In this document: positions 1 through 10,639 of the stretch, piece after piece
How the letters are laid out: each line of letters opens with the position of its first letter
Numbering within the stretch: position 1 is the first letter of the stretch
From: Sabellastarte sp. h YS-2021
Lineage: Eukaryota; Annelida; Polychaeta; Sabellida; Sabellidae
Reading direction: 5' to 3'
Assembly: GCA_964017235.1 (NCBI GenBank)
Contig: OZ024938.1
Location: 47,714,332-47,778,331, forward strand
DNA length: 64,000 nucleotides
Notes under the pieces: generated by a model
What the model saw: only the letters and a program-made list of their open reading frames with translations
Databases searched by the model: none
What the model was told of the DNA's origin: nothing
Program-made: the position numbers and the translations under genes

Positions 1-933
1 GGTAAAGTGTCGGTGAAACTTCCTGTGGACGACTGGTTGTGTCGTAAGATGTCCAGTCTTAACCTCACACTCACAGAGGGCTACCCAACTAGAAATACAG
101 ACAATGCCGGTCTCCTCAGAGATCAGTTCATTAAAACTCCCAGATCTTCAAGGTGGTACGGGATGCATGCTGAGAAGGACTCTGAGAGCACAACAGTACG
201 CACCTGGCCACCGGATCCTGCAAAACTCAACCATTCATTCAGCAGGGTGGCTAGAAGAAATCTACCTACTGCCCCACCCTCCCGGGCCTTTAGTCAAGAG
301 CTACTCAGGAGGTGGGAAAGAGCAGCCAGAGAACAGACAATAATGTGTAACCAGGCTGCTGGGTTGTCAAGGTGTCTGACTAGAGTTCAAGACTCTATGG
401 CCATTCAACTCAAAACTCTTCATCTCGACAGTAAGGGCAAGTCATCAGAGAAGATGAAGCAAGCTGTCAATGAACTGGAGTATCTGACCACGTTTAACCG
501 GTCAATCTCACAAGCAATGGCCAGAACCATGCAGGATCTATCCGAGGGAATCTTTATCAACATGGCCAACTTCACTCTAGCTCGCAGGGATAGCTATCTG
601 GACTACCTACACGCGGGAGTGAAGCAAGACACTGTGAACGCCCTAAGAACGTCTCCAGTACATCTAAACGCTTTGTTCCCGGATCAGCTTATCACCAAGG
701 CTGAAGAGGAAATCAGTAGAAATGACGAGAGGCGTTCGTCGGGTACATCACACCGACAACAAAATCGTTTCCGGCCTTACCCTGCAAGTGATAGATCTAC
801 GAGTCACCACGACAGGAAACCTACCCTTCCGGCTTGGAAGCAGATTAAAGACAAGCAACAAGCCAGGAAAGGTCGTGGCAAGGCCTCAACGTTCTCCCAG
901 AAGCCGGCCAAGGGGTTCAAGCCTCATAAATGA
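1..933 (+). CDS. DIRS copy A gag-like part
   Basis: An open stretch of about 308 codons running in from the window start and ending in a lysine/arginine-rich basic tail. The central part is helical (for example MKQAVNELEYLTTFNRSISQ) and the section around residues 215-240, with LFPDQLITKAEEEI, is the sort seen just before the basic tail in DIRS gag-like proteins. It stands directly upstream of the RT part, as in the family. Between it and the RT core, around 1120-1250, is a cysteine-rich stretch with CxxC pairs that resembles a zinc-binding module. Function (nucleocapsid-like particle protein) is inferred from position and composition. Confidence 0.6.
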   Translation, partial: GKVSVKLPVDDWLCRKMSSLNLTLTEGYPTRNTDNAGLLRDQFIKTPRSSRWYGMHAEKDSESTTVRTWPPDPAKLNHSFSRVARRNLPTAPPSRAFSQELLRRWERAAREQTIMCNQAAGLSRCLTRVQDSMAIQLKTLHLDSKGKSSEKMKQAVNELEYLTTFNRSISQAMARTMQDLSEGIFINMANFTLARRDSYLDYLHAGVKQDTVNALRTSPVHLNALFPDQLITKAEEEISRNDERRSSGTSHRQQNRFRPYPASDRSTSHHDRKPTLPAWKQIKDKQQARKGRGKASTFSQKPAKGFKPHK

Positions 934-1289
934 CAATCAATATGTAAATTCTGTGACCGGTCAGAAGAACTCTGTACATGTCACCGGTCAGGGAGGCTTG
1001 AACCCAGCACCAGTGGTTTCCAAGAACAGCAAAGTGACTTTCAATTTCAATGTAGACTCACATGTTGCAAATGCTCATATTGTCACCGGGTTGCCACAAA
1101 GGAAAGGCGTAAATCCCACCTGTTGTCAAATTTACACAGAAATAAAATATGTGAAAAATGTTTCTTGTGTAGGTCACTTGTGTTCTGTAGATCTTGTCAC
1201 CAATGCCCAACATGCTGTTATAGGTCCTCCTGTAGGGGCGAGGTTAAAACAGTATTGGCAAAAATGGGAGTCCTTGGGTTCAAGTCCAA

Positions 1290-3090
1290 AAGTGGTAAAC
1301 TTACTGAGGGAGGGTTACACTCTCCCCTTCCGGTACAGACCCTACTTGACAAGGTCACCGACTGTAATAAGCAACTACCACCATCCAACCAAACAGTCCT
1401 TCCTTGTGGAGGCACTGTATCAGCTGATAAACAAAGATGCAGTCGAACCGGTAGAAAACCAAAATTCACTGGGTTTTTACAACCGGCTATTTTTGGTACC
1501 CAAACCCAACAACCGGTGGAGACCCATCCTGGATCTGAGCACCTTGAACACCTTTTTAAACACAGAGTCGTTCAAGATGGAGACCCCAGAGACAATAAGA
1601 ACCTCCCTACAGGCAGGGGAGTGGGTCACATCTATAGACTTCAAAGACGCATACTTCCACATACCAATTCACAGTCAGTCCAGGAAGTACATGCGTTTTC
1701 ATCTCCAGGGTCGGTCTTACCAGTTCAAAGCCCTACCCTTTGGTCTATCCACAGCTCCCATGGAGTTCACAGTGGTGGCTAAAGAGGTCAAACTCATGGC
1801 ACTTCAGAAGGGTATAAGGACCCACCAGTACCTAGACGACTGGCTGGTGAGAGCCTCTACCCACGACACTTGTCTCCAGCATACTCAAACCCTGGTCACA
1901 CTTTGTCAGGAACTAGGGTGGCTGGTGAACAAGGAAAAATCAGAACTGGTCCCCAAACAGGTCTTCAACTTTGTAGGTTACCAGTTCGACTTGAAAGAGG
2001 GCAAGGTCAGACCAACAGGAGAACGTTGGCAGACCTTGACCGACAAGATCAGATCAATACTGTCGGATCCGGTTTGCCCGGTCCGACAATTCATGTCCCT
2101 CATAGGTCTACTCACAGCAACAGAAAAGCAAGTCCACTTAGAGCGACTACACATGAGACCTATACAGTGGCACTTGAAAAACAACTGGAGGGTCCCAGAA
2201 TCACTGGAAAAGGTGATCTCGGTCCCCAAGTCCCTCCACCCCCATCTAAGGTGGTGGCTGGAGGAAAGCAATGTGCTACTAGGTCAACCATTACACCCTC
2301 TAAAACATGCTCTGCAAATGTTTACAGACGCATCAAAAGAAGGGTGGGGTGCTCACTTAGACAAGCACACTGCAAGGGGAAGTTGGTCCCTTCCAGAGAG
2401 CAAGCTTCACATAAACCACTTAGAGCTAAAAGCAGTGTTTCTAGCTCTAAAAGAGTTTCGAACCCTCTGTTACAACAAGACAGTACTGATAGCTACAGAC
2501 AACACAACAGTGGTTGCCTATATCAACAAAGAGGGGGGATGAAGTCGGGATCACTGTGTGCCCTACTGTGGAGAATCCTGTCCTGGTGTACCAGACAGCA
2601 GATAACCCTCAGGGCACGTCACATCCCCGGCTGGCTGAACGTGATAGCAGACAAGCTATCCAGGCTTGGCCAGACCATTCAAACAGAGTGGTCACTTCAT
2701 CCAGAAGTATTCCAAGCTGTATGCTCAAGGTGGCACCAGCCACAAGTGGACCTGTTTGCCACCAGGTTCAACAACAAACTGCCACAGTTTGTGTCACCGG
2801 TGCCAGACCCCCAGGCTTGGGCAGTGGATGCACTCAGCCTCTCCTGGGAGGACCTGGACCCATATGCCTTTCCACCAGCGGCCATCTTGGGCAAAGTGGT
2901 GGAGAAGTTACAGGACTACCCTTGCAACAGAATAATTCTGATTGCCCCAGGGTGGCCCAACATGCCCTGGTTCTGGGATCTAGTGGCAATGTCCAGTCAA
3001 ATCCCACTGTGCCTGCCCAACATACCAAACCTGGTAGCTCAGCCATTCAACCAGGTTCTTCACAGGAACCTGTCAAATCTGAACTTACAT
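1290..3090 (+). pseudogene. DIRS copy A reverse transcriptase-RNase H part
   Basis: Recognised by the RT palm motifs SIDFKDAYFHIPIHSQSRKY, LPFGLSTAP and YLDDWLV (the catalytic YxDD), followed by an RNase H part with FTDASKEGWGAHL, HLELKAVFLAL and ATDNTTVVAYIN. After the RNase H comes the family's usual extension (VDLFATRFNN ... APGWPNMPWF). The enzyme would copy element RNA into DNA and remove the RNA strand. It overlaps the recombinase part, which is normal for DIRS elements. It is broken at least once. The RT-RH order, the YLDD box and the following recombinase exclude LTR-retrovirus and LINE origins. Confidence 0.85.
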
Positions 3091-3109
3091 GCCTGGCTCC
3101 TAGAGCCTC

Positions 3110-4175
3110 AGCAATCAAGGAGCAGGGCTTCTCTGAGGCAGTGGCAGCACGAATTGAGGCTCCTCAAAGAAGATCAACCAGATCTGTCTATGAGGCAAAG
3201 TGGACCATTTTTACAAAGTGGTGCCTCAGTAATCAGGTGGACTTCAGGGCACCACCTTTGAAAGCCATTGCTGACTTCCTCCTGCACTTATTTCAGGACA
3301 AGAAGTTACAGCCAGGCACTATTGATGGCTACAGATCAGCCATTGCTGACAAACTGGGTAATTCGACCATTAATGTCAGCAAAGATGAAAATCTCACTCG
3401 TCTCCTGGACAGTTTCCATAGAGACAGACCCAAGGGCAGGAGGGGCATCCCCTCCTGGAACCTTTCTCTGGTGCTTCACCAGCTGACAAAGGCTCCCTTT
3501 GAACCCCTAAAAGAGGCCTCCTTGAAACATCTGACCTTCAAGACTGTTTTCTTGTTGGCCTTAGGTTCTGGTAAACGCAGGAGTGAGATCCATGCTTGGT
3601 TACATAAGAACATCAGACACCAGTCAGACTGGTCTAAGGTGTCTTTGTACCCCTCACCCAGCTTCCTATCCAAGAACCAGCTGGCTAAGGAAGGTCCAGA
3701 TAGTGTGGCTCCAGTGGTTATTCCAGCCCTGGCACCATCTCTGGATAGGTCACTCAAGAGTGACAGGTCCCTATGTCCAGTTAGAGCCCTGCGCTACTAC
3801 TTGGACAGGACTGCAGATCTCAGGCAGAATAAGGATTTAGTCTTTGTCTCCTTCAAGAAGGGTTTTGACAAAGACATCTCACCTGCCACCATCTCCTCAT
3901 GGATCAAGCAGACTGTGATTCTGTGCTATGAGCTCTCTGACCAGGAGGCCCTCACCTTACATCAGGTTAAAGCCCATGATGTTAGGGCCTTTGCTGCCTC
4001 TAAGGCTTTCCGATCAGGGATCTCCTTAGATCAGATCTTGTCAGCCTGCCACTGGAAATCTCACAACACCTTCACCCAATTTTATTTGAAGGATGTTGCC
4101 TGGGCAGACTCCGAGCTTTTCCACCTGGGACCTGTAGTGGCTGCCCGACAGGTGCACCACCAGGCCCAAAAGTGA
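3110..4175 (+). CDS. DIRS copy A tyrosine recombinase part
   Basis: The last part of the element. An N-terminal DNA-binding (SAM-like) region with KWCLSNQVDF and IDGYRSAIADKLG is followed by the catalytic region: an arginine in GKRRSEIHAW, the HxxR box in KAHDVRAFAASKAF, and CHWKSHNTFTQFYL carrying the histidine/tryptophan and the nucleophile tyrosine. This is the R-HxxR-(H/W)-Y set of tyrosine recombinases. It would join a circular DNA copy to a target without a conventional target duplication. It reads through to a stop at 4173-4175 and is followed by the AT-rich 3' untranslated stretch. Confidence 0.85.
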
Positions 4176-4553
4176 GGAGATATTGTATATATATAAATAT
4201 GTACATATTGTAAATATGTTAAATATGTACATAATGTAAATATGTTGAATGTACATATTATAAAAAAAAAAAACAAAAAAACTGTGACTTGCTTCCCTTG
4301 GGAAGTTTATTCTTCTGAGACTGAACTCAGCCCCTCTCTCTCTATCTTTCCCTTCTCAAACCAACTCTGGAAGGAAAGAAAAAAGGGGGGGGGCAACGTC
4401 GGTAGACTCCCGGTTAACCGGTGAGTTGGTGGCCGACCTTGACCTGTCAGGGTTCTCTGACCCTAGGTCAAATGGGCCTGTACTATTTTGTTTTGTTATG
4501 AGTTCACAGAAGTCCCTAGCTGCTTACCCGCCTACCAAGCGGTAGTTATTCAG

Positions 4554-4648
4554 CAATTGTCCATTGGATAGGATGTATTAACGCAATAAAATTGCAAATT
4601 TAATAAGTAAATTAAATTTTTATAAGTTAATACCCTATCCAATGGACA
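4554..4648 (+). repeat. Internal complementary region (ICR) of DIRS copy A
   Basis: A 95-bp segment, CAATTGTCCATTGGATAGGA... to ...ATCCAATGGACA. Its first ~38 bp are the reverse complement of the left end of the family (seen at 17622 and 37035) and its last ~57 bp the reverse complement of the right end (4868-4924). It is therefore the reverse complement of the right end joined to the left end, the defining DIRS feature. The same 95-bp unit occurs at 21542-21636, 27531-27625 and 29604-29698. Confidence 0.9.
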
Positions 4649-4708
4649 GGCAAGGCCCACCCAACCGGCCCCGCTATCAGCTTACTAGGGGTCTTACTAG
4701 GACTAGAC

Positions 4709-4882
4709 ACGAAAAAGATGCTATGACGTCACGATGTCTAGACAGGAAGAGGAAGTACGATGCGCCACCTGGCGAATGCACTCTCCTGACCGGTCCTGCC
4801 GGTATTCTATACAGGACGTCTTTTTCTGGCGTTTGGCGGGACCGGTCACGCCGACCGGTAAAGCAATTGTCCATTGGATAGG
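4709..4882 (+). repeat. Right inverted terminal repeat of DIRS copy A
   Basis: About 170 bp that match, reversed, the left terminal repeats of copies C (17640-17806) and B. It contains two GACCGGT/ACCGGT blocks, a TGACGTCA octamer (CRE-like), and GACGTCTTTTTCTGGCGTTTGG. The unique right-end extension (TATAAAAATTTAATTTAC...) follows it to 4924. Confidence 0.85.
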
Positions 4883-4924
4883 GTATTAACTTATAAAAAT
4901 TTAATTTACTTATTAAATTTGCAA

Positions 4925-5717
4925 GTTTGTTGCAATGTCGATAATACTCCTTGATTATAGATAACAGCTTTTGATATAATTGAGGATTTCTATCAAATTA
5001 TCAAGTGGTGTCAGGATACCAAAAAGGTGTATTCAAGCCTCTCTGCAATTAAGTAGGTCCGCCAACAGGAAGGAAAGCTAATGTCAAAAACACATTGTCA
5101 AGTTGAAATTACTAGTTCTGCAATAACAAGTTGTTACATAGCTCAAAAGCCAACAAAAATACAAAAATTATAAATTCTTCAGACTTACTGTTTGCATGTA
5201 ATAGTTCTTTTAATGAAGATCCATTATATCAACAGCTGTTATCTACATAGTCAGCTAAAGCAAAATAGCAAAGAGTTATAGTGTTTTATATGGTTTAAAA
5301 ATCTTGTCACCTAAAGACAGTAAGCTAACATAGTTATCACCTCAAGATTACCAGTATTATCTTGTCACCTCAAGACAGTAACAGAGTGAGATAGCAAGAA
5401 TCTAAAAATGATTGAGCTCTCCTTTCTTTGTCACTTTGTTGTGTTTAATATATTTAATGTATCATACCTTATACACTATCTAAAATAAAACAGACACCAC
5501 AAATAGTGTGTTTTATTGGTGTTGTTTGTGTTATAGATCAAATTGACTATTATAATGGCTAAAGTTTGTGATTAAATGCCCCTTTAAAAACAGCACAGGG
5601 TCTCAGTGTATCCCACATTTTTGCAAAGGGTCAGGCTTAAACACATTATTCCATAGAGGGGAGTGCAAATTCTAATTCTAATTGGACTTTTATAGTGTGT
5701 AATCTTCCATTCATTAA
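4925..5717. other. AT-rich non-coding stretch
   Basis: No coding sequence seen. Around 5300-5395 there are short imperfect repeats of CTTGTCACCTCAAGACAGTA, and around 5485-5530 a small inverted repeat (ACACCA ... TGGTGT). Nothing else recognisable. Confidence 0.6.
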
Positions 5718-6238
5718 AGTGACTCTGAGGCACAACACAGTCAACCTATTTCAGTATCCAGGGACAGATGAAAGATCAAGCACCACAGAGAATGCCGGGG
5801 GAGATTAAGACTTCTAAGGTTGGTATCCTGAGTGATTAACTGCTGAATTTATTACATGTAATCACAAAGAACTTAAGAATAATGACACAAATTTTAGCTC
5901 AATATCAGTGGATATACAAGTTTAAAAGCTTGAAAGAAAAAAAAAATTAAAACATAATGTGCTGCATTAATATTTCTCACAATACTTTTTCCATCTGGAA
6001 TAACAAAAGTATAAGTATTAATAACAGACTTATAAAAAGTTATGTCAGTAAAATCATAGAGGGACTTTTCCATTTCCATGTTTAGCTCTTCTGATTCTTA
6101 TTTCAAGTAAAGAGCGTTATCATCCCTTAATCTCCCCTCGCATTCTCTGTGGTGCTTGACCTCTTTTCTGTCTCTGGATACTGAAATTGGTTGACTCTCT
6201 TGGTGCTGTTGCACCTTAGAGTCCTCTTTCTTTGGTGG
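5718..6238. mobile_element. Foldback / MITE-like element with ~85-bp inverted arms
   Basis: The sequence around 5725-5812 (AGTATCCAGGGACAG, GATCAAGCACCACAGAGAAT, GGGGAGATTAAG) recurs in reverse complement around 6125-6215 (ATTCTCTGTGGTGCTTGA, CTGTCTCTGGATACT). Arms are about 85% alike and extend outward to GACTCT. The ~300-bp middle is AT-rich and non-coding. No transposase is present, so it would be a non-autonomous element of unknown superfamily. Confidence 0.65.
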
Positions 6239-6829
6239 AGATTAAGTGCTATAAAAGTTCACTTAGAATACATTTATTCAATCCACCTAAATGCTGCTAA
6301 ATCAGATATCAAGCAGCTGATCTCAAGTAGCCTGTTCATATTTGTCTTTTCTACAGTCTGAATCAAGGCACTACAGTATTATGCTTGCACCAAAACAGTA
6401 TTATAAAGAACTAAATTCCTATTAGTTTGACCATACAGCCAATGAGTTAGAAGGTATGCCACATAATTGTCAGAAATCTGCCACTCTCAAGAGTATTAAT
6501 TATCATAACCATTTTCTTCATTCAAACTTTCTAGTATGCATCTGAAATTCTAAATAAAAAATGACCAACCCAAAGAGTTGTGAAATTATAATTGTATTCA
6601 CCAGATACATCTGGTGGATACTTTTGTTTAGCGTTCACTAAGCTGCCGCCACGTGTAAAGATAAGCTTCTCTGTGACTGAAATTAGCCTCATTCTGAAAA
6701 ACAAGATGGCCACCCCAGGCATTTCTTTGAAAATTATCTACATTTTTATACTGGCTGGTTCTTATTAGAAGGTTGAATCTCTTCATAGATGATATGTATA
6801 ACAGATATACATGTCCTCTACAAGCTTAC
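6239..6829. other. Non-coding stretch
   Basis: AT-rich, with no convincing exon, RNA gene or repeat family that I can name. Confidence 0.5.
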
Positions 6830-7110
6830 AGACATTTGACCTTAAAGCTCTTAATTCAAGGTCATCCACGGGAAGCCAAAGTACCCCATGTAACAGACTT
6901 TAAAAGTGCCTATATCTCCCTTATTATTGGTCCTAGAGGTTTGGCATGTGAAACCAACTTAAAGGAAATCATGGGCTGGGAATCTTCTAACGTGGTCAGA
7001 TTTGACCTTGAGTCCCTCCTTCAAGGTGAAATGAGGACAGCCGAACTTAAAAGTGCTTATAACCTGTTAGTGTTGAAGACGTTAACCGGAAACTTATTTG
7101 CCGACCGAAA
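6830..7110 (-). repeat. Two units of a ~140-bp GACCTT-rich repeat
   Basis: Contains TTATTATTGGTCCTAGAGGT, GGAAATCATGGGCTGGGAAT and TTTGACCTTGAG. This is the reverse complement of the repeat unit tandemly arrayed at 38387-39255 and is also found at 8490-8760. Non-coding. Probably a piece of the adjacent tandem-repeat element(s). Confidence 0.7.
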
Positions 7111-7221
7111 GACACTGATCCGGTTACATTTCGTTTTCTTGTAACCAAACCCGGTTTCATCACAAAGTCATTATTTTAACTTAAGTTTACTAAATATTCA
7201 GCCACAACAAATATTTCACAG

Positions 7222-8180
7222 TACTTTTTACCCCATAGCCCTTAAGGGCTGTCAGGGTATCAAGTTTTCACCTATGGTGTACGGGCGGGCGGGCGGGCGG
7301 AAAAAGTTTGTCCGGGCTGTATCTCAGAAACTGTAAGGTGTAGGAAGTTGATACTTGGTAGGGATATTGGTTAGGAGGTGTAGGTGTGCAACATCATGGT
7401 CTGACCTTGATTTGACCTTTAACCTTGCTGTAGTGACCTTGACCTATAAAATCTTGTCCGGGCTATATCTCGGAAACCATAAGGTGTAGGAAGTTGATAC
7501 TTGGTAGGGACATTGGTTAGGGGGTGTAGGTGTGCAACGCCATGGTCTGATCTTGATTTTACCTTTGACCTTGCCATAGTGACCTTGACCTATAAAATCT
7601 TGTCCGGGCTATATCTCAGAAACCGTGAGGTGTAGGAAGTTGATACTTACTAGGGACATTGGTTAGGGGTTGTAGGTGTGCAACGTCATGGTCTGACCTT
7701 GATTTGACCTTCGACCTTGCTGTAGTGACCTTGACCTGTAAAATCTTGTCCGGGCTATATCTCGGAAACCATAAGGTGTAGGAAGTTGATACTTGGTAGG
7801 GACATTGGTTAGGGGGTGTAGGTGTGCAACATCATGGTCTGACCTTGATTTTACCTTTGACCTTGCCATAGTGACCTTGACCTATAAAATCTTGTCCGGG
7901 CTATATCTCAGAAACCGTGAGGTGTAGGAAGTTGATACTTACTAGGGACATTGGTTAGGGGTTGTAGGTGTGCAACGTCATGGTCTGACCTTGATTTAAC
8001 CTTCAACCTTGCTGTAGTGACCTTGACCTATAAAATCTTGTCTGGGCTATATCTCGGAAACCGTAAGGTGTAGAAAGTTGATGCTTGGTTAGGGGTTGTA
8101 AGTGTACAGCATCATGGTATGACCTTGATTTGACCTTTGACCTTGTCGTAGTGACCTTGAACATTAAAATCTTATTGCAC
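7222..8180 (-). mobile_element. Tandem-repeat element, pearl/Helitron-associated-like, with 146-bp units
   Basis: Six units with a regular 146-bp period start at 7309, 7455, 7601, 7747, 7893 and 8039 (marker TGTCCGGGCT, or TGTCTGGGCT). Each holds CGGAAACCRTAAGGTGTAGG and runs of TGACCTTGACCT. Read on the minus strand, the array is followed by a (CCGC)n-type GC-rich run (7281-7300 on plus) and a hairpin at 7230-7258 with the core AGCCCTTAAGGGCT. Tandem core, GC-rich run and terminal hairpin match the layout of bivalve pearl elements and Helentron-associated elements. No rolling-circle transposase is present, so any copy would be non-autonomous. The class is inferred from layout only. Confidence 0.6.
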
Positions 8181-8489
8181 CTGACAGTGCTCCGAAAGTA
8201 TCCTGAACTTTGTACTGATACAGTACTTCTGTATCTCGTGGTATTAAAATTATTTCCCTAGGCTGTGGGGTACGGGCATCTCTGATGCTATATTTATTAT
8301 ATTCTATCAATGTATCACCCATTTTGTCCTCGAAAGTCTTCAAAAAGCACATTGTTCTTAATATTTATATGTTAGTTATGGCTCATGTACACATTTGAAA
8401 ACTTATTTTTTGCATGTAATAAAATCAAACATACCCAGTTTTTTGTCGAATTTCCGCTTTCGGAAACCTGTTATAAAATTTGCATTCAA

Positions 8490-8760
8490 CCACAACACTA
8501 TAACCTGCTTATTATTGGTCCTAGTGGTTTGCAATTTCAAACTAACATATAGGAAATCATGGGCTGGGAATCTTTTGATGTGGTCAGATTTGACCTTGGC
8601 CAACCTCCTTCAAGGTCAAACGAGGATAGCGAAACTTAAAAATGCTTAATAACTTGCTTATTATTGGTCCTAGAGGTTTGCAATGGGAAACCAACTTAAG
8701 CCCCTCCTTCAAGGTCAAACGATGGTTCACTGGCTTTGGTGAGTTGTCTTTCCGGTGGAT
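8490..8760 (-). repeat. Two partial units of the ~140-bp GACCTT-rich repeat
   Basis: Matches 6830-7110 and, reversed, the 38.4-39.3-kb array (TTATTGGTCCTAGTGGTTTG, GGAAATCATGGGCTGGGAAT, TTTGACCTTGGCC). Non-coding. Confidence 0.65.
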
Positions 8761-8840
8761 ACAAATTTGCATTGGTTCTCCGATGTGCTAGGCCTAGTTA
8801 AATTTTGGATGAAAGGAAACTAACATATGTTGCTGTGAAT

Positions 8841-9165
8841 TCTGCTACTGTGGCCTAGTAGGTAACACACTCACCTAGGAATACAGAGGATGTGGGCTCA
8901 ATCCCAGGTACAGGCAGATACAGAGTGGCTCTGATGACCACTTAAAATGGTGGTTCTCTGTCATTGGGTCCTATCCCCAGTGGCAGGTTAAAGAACCTCA
9001 AGGATGTTGATAAATGGTCATCCTTGAGCCTCTGTCTTTCAGTTAGGGGAATGTCAGTAATTTGAGAGTTGGACTGTACTCGTACAGTTGTATGGGTCAT
9101 ATAGTGCTTTGAGTCCTGTACTACATGGAGATATTGCGCTGATACAAATATAAAAATATAAATTC
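8841..9165 (+). mobile_element. tRNA-derived SINE, copy 1
   Basis: Begins with a tRNA-like head: box A-like TGGCCTAGTAGG near 8851 and box B-like GGCTCAATCCC near 8897 (internal RNA polymerase III promoter). A conserved body follows (ATGACCACTTAAAATGG, GTCATTGGGTCCTATCCCC, CTCAAGGATG) and then an AT-rich tail. Five more copies lie in this window at 41745, 48670, 58830, 61009 and 63188. This copy is the most divergent, so probably the oldest. Confidence 0.85.
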
Positions 9166-9289
9166 TTATCTTTCACTGACTCTATTAAACTGTCAAGCTC
9201 CTCAGAAGAGAATTCCACTTTCAGGGACACTTAAGTATAATTAAGCCAGTATGCCCAGGTGTACCATTTTATCAGTAAAAGTAGACATT

Positions 9290-10630
9290 GCGTCTCGACC
9301 CTGTGTATCCCCGGACGGGACATGGTTGAAGTGTGAATGTGTCGGGCTTGAGCCTTTTTCCTGGAGCACCAGGTCAGGATTCTCTATAGTAGGGCACAAA
9401 GAGGGCCCAACTTACTCCCCCCCCCCCTCCTTAAATAGGCAACCACCATAATGTTGTCTGTAGCTATGGTAGCAATACGGTTCAAGCAGAGGTCTTGGAA
9501 CTCCTTTAGGGCCAAAAGACCGCCTTGGTTCCAGATACTTTATGTGTAACTTGCTTCTGGAAGGGACCAGGTTCCCCTTGCAGTGTGTTCCCTTAAATGA
9601 GCACTCGCCCTTCTTGATGCATATTTAAGTAGGTGTAATGGTTGACCTTGAAGCACATTGTCATCCTTCAACCACCATTTTAGATGGGGTGGAGTGAACT
9701 GGGATCACCTTTTCCAGTGAGTCTGGTACCCTTCAATTGTTCTTCGAGTGCCACTGTATCGACCTCATGTGGAGGCGGCCTAGGTGGACTTGCTTCTGTA
9801 TGGGTGTCAGTAACTCACACAACCCCACTGTGGAAAACACATGTAGCCATTTATGAGAACTATGACTCCGGGTCTGATTAACAGATAAATTTACCATTGC
9901 TTGAGTTGTGAAAACCGGCAAATGGGTTATAATCTTGAGGGGAAGGCTGAGTTTGGAAATTCAGGCCCCTGGTGTCAGCTGACACTGCTCACAGGCTGGG
10001 TAAAAGGCAACCTGGGTGGCCAGTCTAGGAGGGTGGATCACTGTTTCTCACTGGAACCTGTAAGAAAAACTTGATGAACCTCCTCTGTAACTGATACAGC
10101 AGACTTCTTGCTGGCAGTAGGCTGACCAAATCTTGTTGGGAAAGTCTTCTTATCTATAGTCACTTTCGACCAGCTAGGAGGTCCTGACAGTAGGCTGCCT
10201 GACTGGTCTGGTAGGTTGAGAGTCATGTCACCGAGACCAGTGACTGGTATAAGAATTTCTCTGTAACCAACTTTCCTCGGGCAGTAACTGGCTGATCTGA
10301 GATGGCCACTTGGACCCTTAAAAGGCTACTGCTGGTCTGTTAGCCAGTCCTGTGGACCTGCCCAGTACCAGGGCCTAACTGGCTATAGGTGAAGCAATCA
10401 TCTGTAACCAGTTCCTGTTGGCTCCACAGTTCTGCGAAAACTCATAGGAGTTGGCAGAACTGGGCAAAATTAGACTGCATCTCAGCAGGGGTAGGCTTAT
10501 ATAAAACAACTGCTTTGTTCCTGTCCATAACTGTGGAATCAGCCGATTTTTTCTGTAACCAACCATCCTCTGTAACCAGTAAGTCTGGATACTGGTACTC
10601 CATCATGTAGTCAACCTCAAAAGCCATTTT
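9290..10630 (-). mobile_element. DIRS copy E, decayed internal fragment
   Basis: A minus-strand fragment matching the RNase H part of copies A and B (about 9300-9830) and then the 5' non-gag region of copies B and C (about 10030-10630, including TTGGCAGAACTGGG and CTGGTACTGGGCAGGTC in reverse). No terminal repeat is attached. Base differences from B are frequent and there are many breaks, so this is clearly older than copies A-D. Confidence 0.75.
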
Positions 10631-10639
10631 CAATAGTTT

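Larger units (their letters stand above)
1..4924 (+). mobile_element. DIRS-type retrotransposon copy A (right part, left end outside window)
   Basis: A tyrosine-recombinase (YR) retrotransposon of the DIRS group, treated as a fossil. In order it shows a gag-like part, a reverse transcriptase-RNase H part, a tyrosine recombinase part, an AT-rich 3' untranslated stretch, a 95-bp internal complementary region and a right inverted terminal repeat ending in TTGCAA at 4924. The left end lies before base 1. It is mostly open, with only one or a few breaks visible, and its ends and proteins are close to copy B, so it looks fairly young. The family assignment rests on the recombinase plus the end structure; no LTRs and no integrase are present. 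The flank after the end is GTTTG. Confidence 0.9.

Noticed and set aside
4597-4924. 330-bp inverted-repeat unit next to DIRS copies considered as a separate MITE
   Set aside because: It always follows the family's 3' untranslated stretch and its left arm is part of the ICR, so it is the right terminus of the DIRS element.
6773-7144. 123-codon plus-strand open frame
   Set aside because: It runs through two units of the GACCTT-rich repeat also found at 38.4-39.3 kb and has no recognisable domain.
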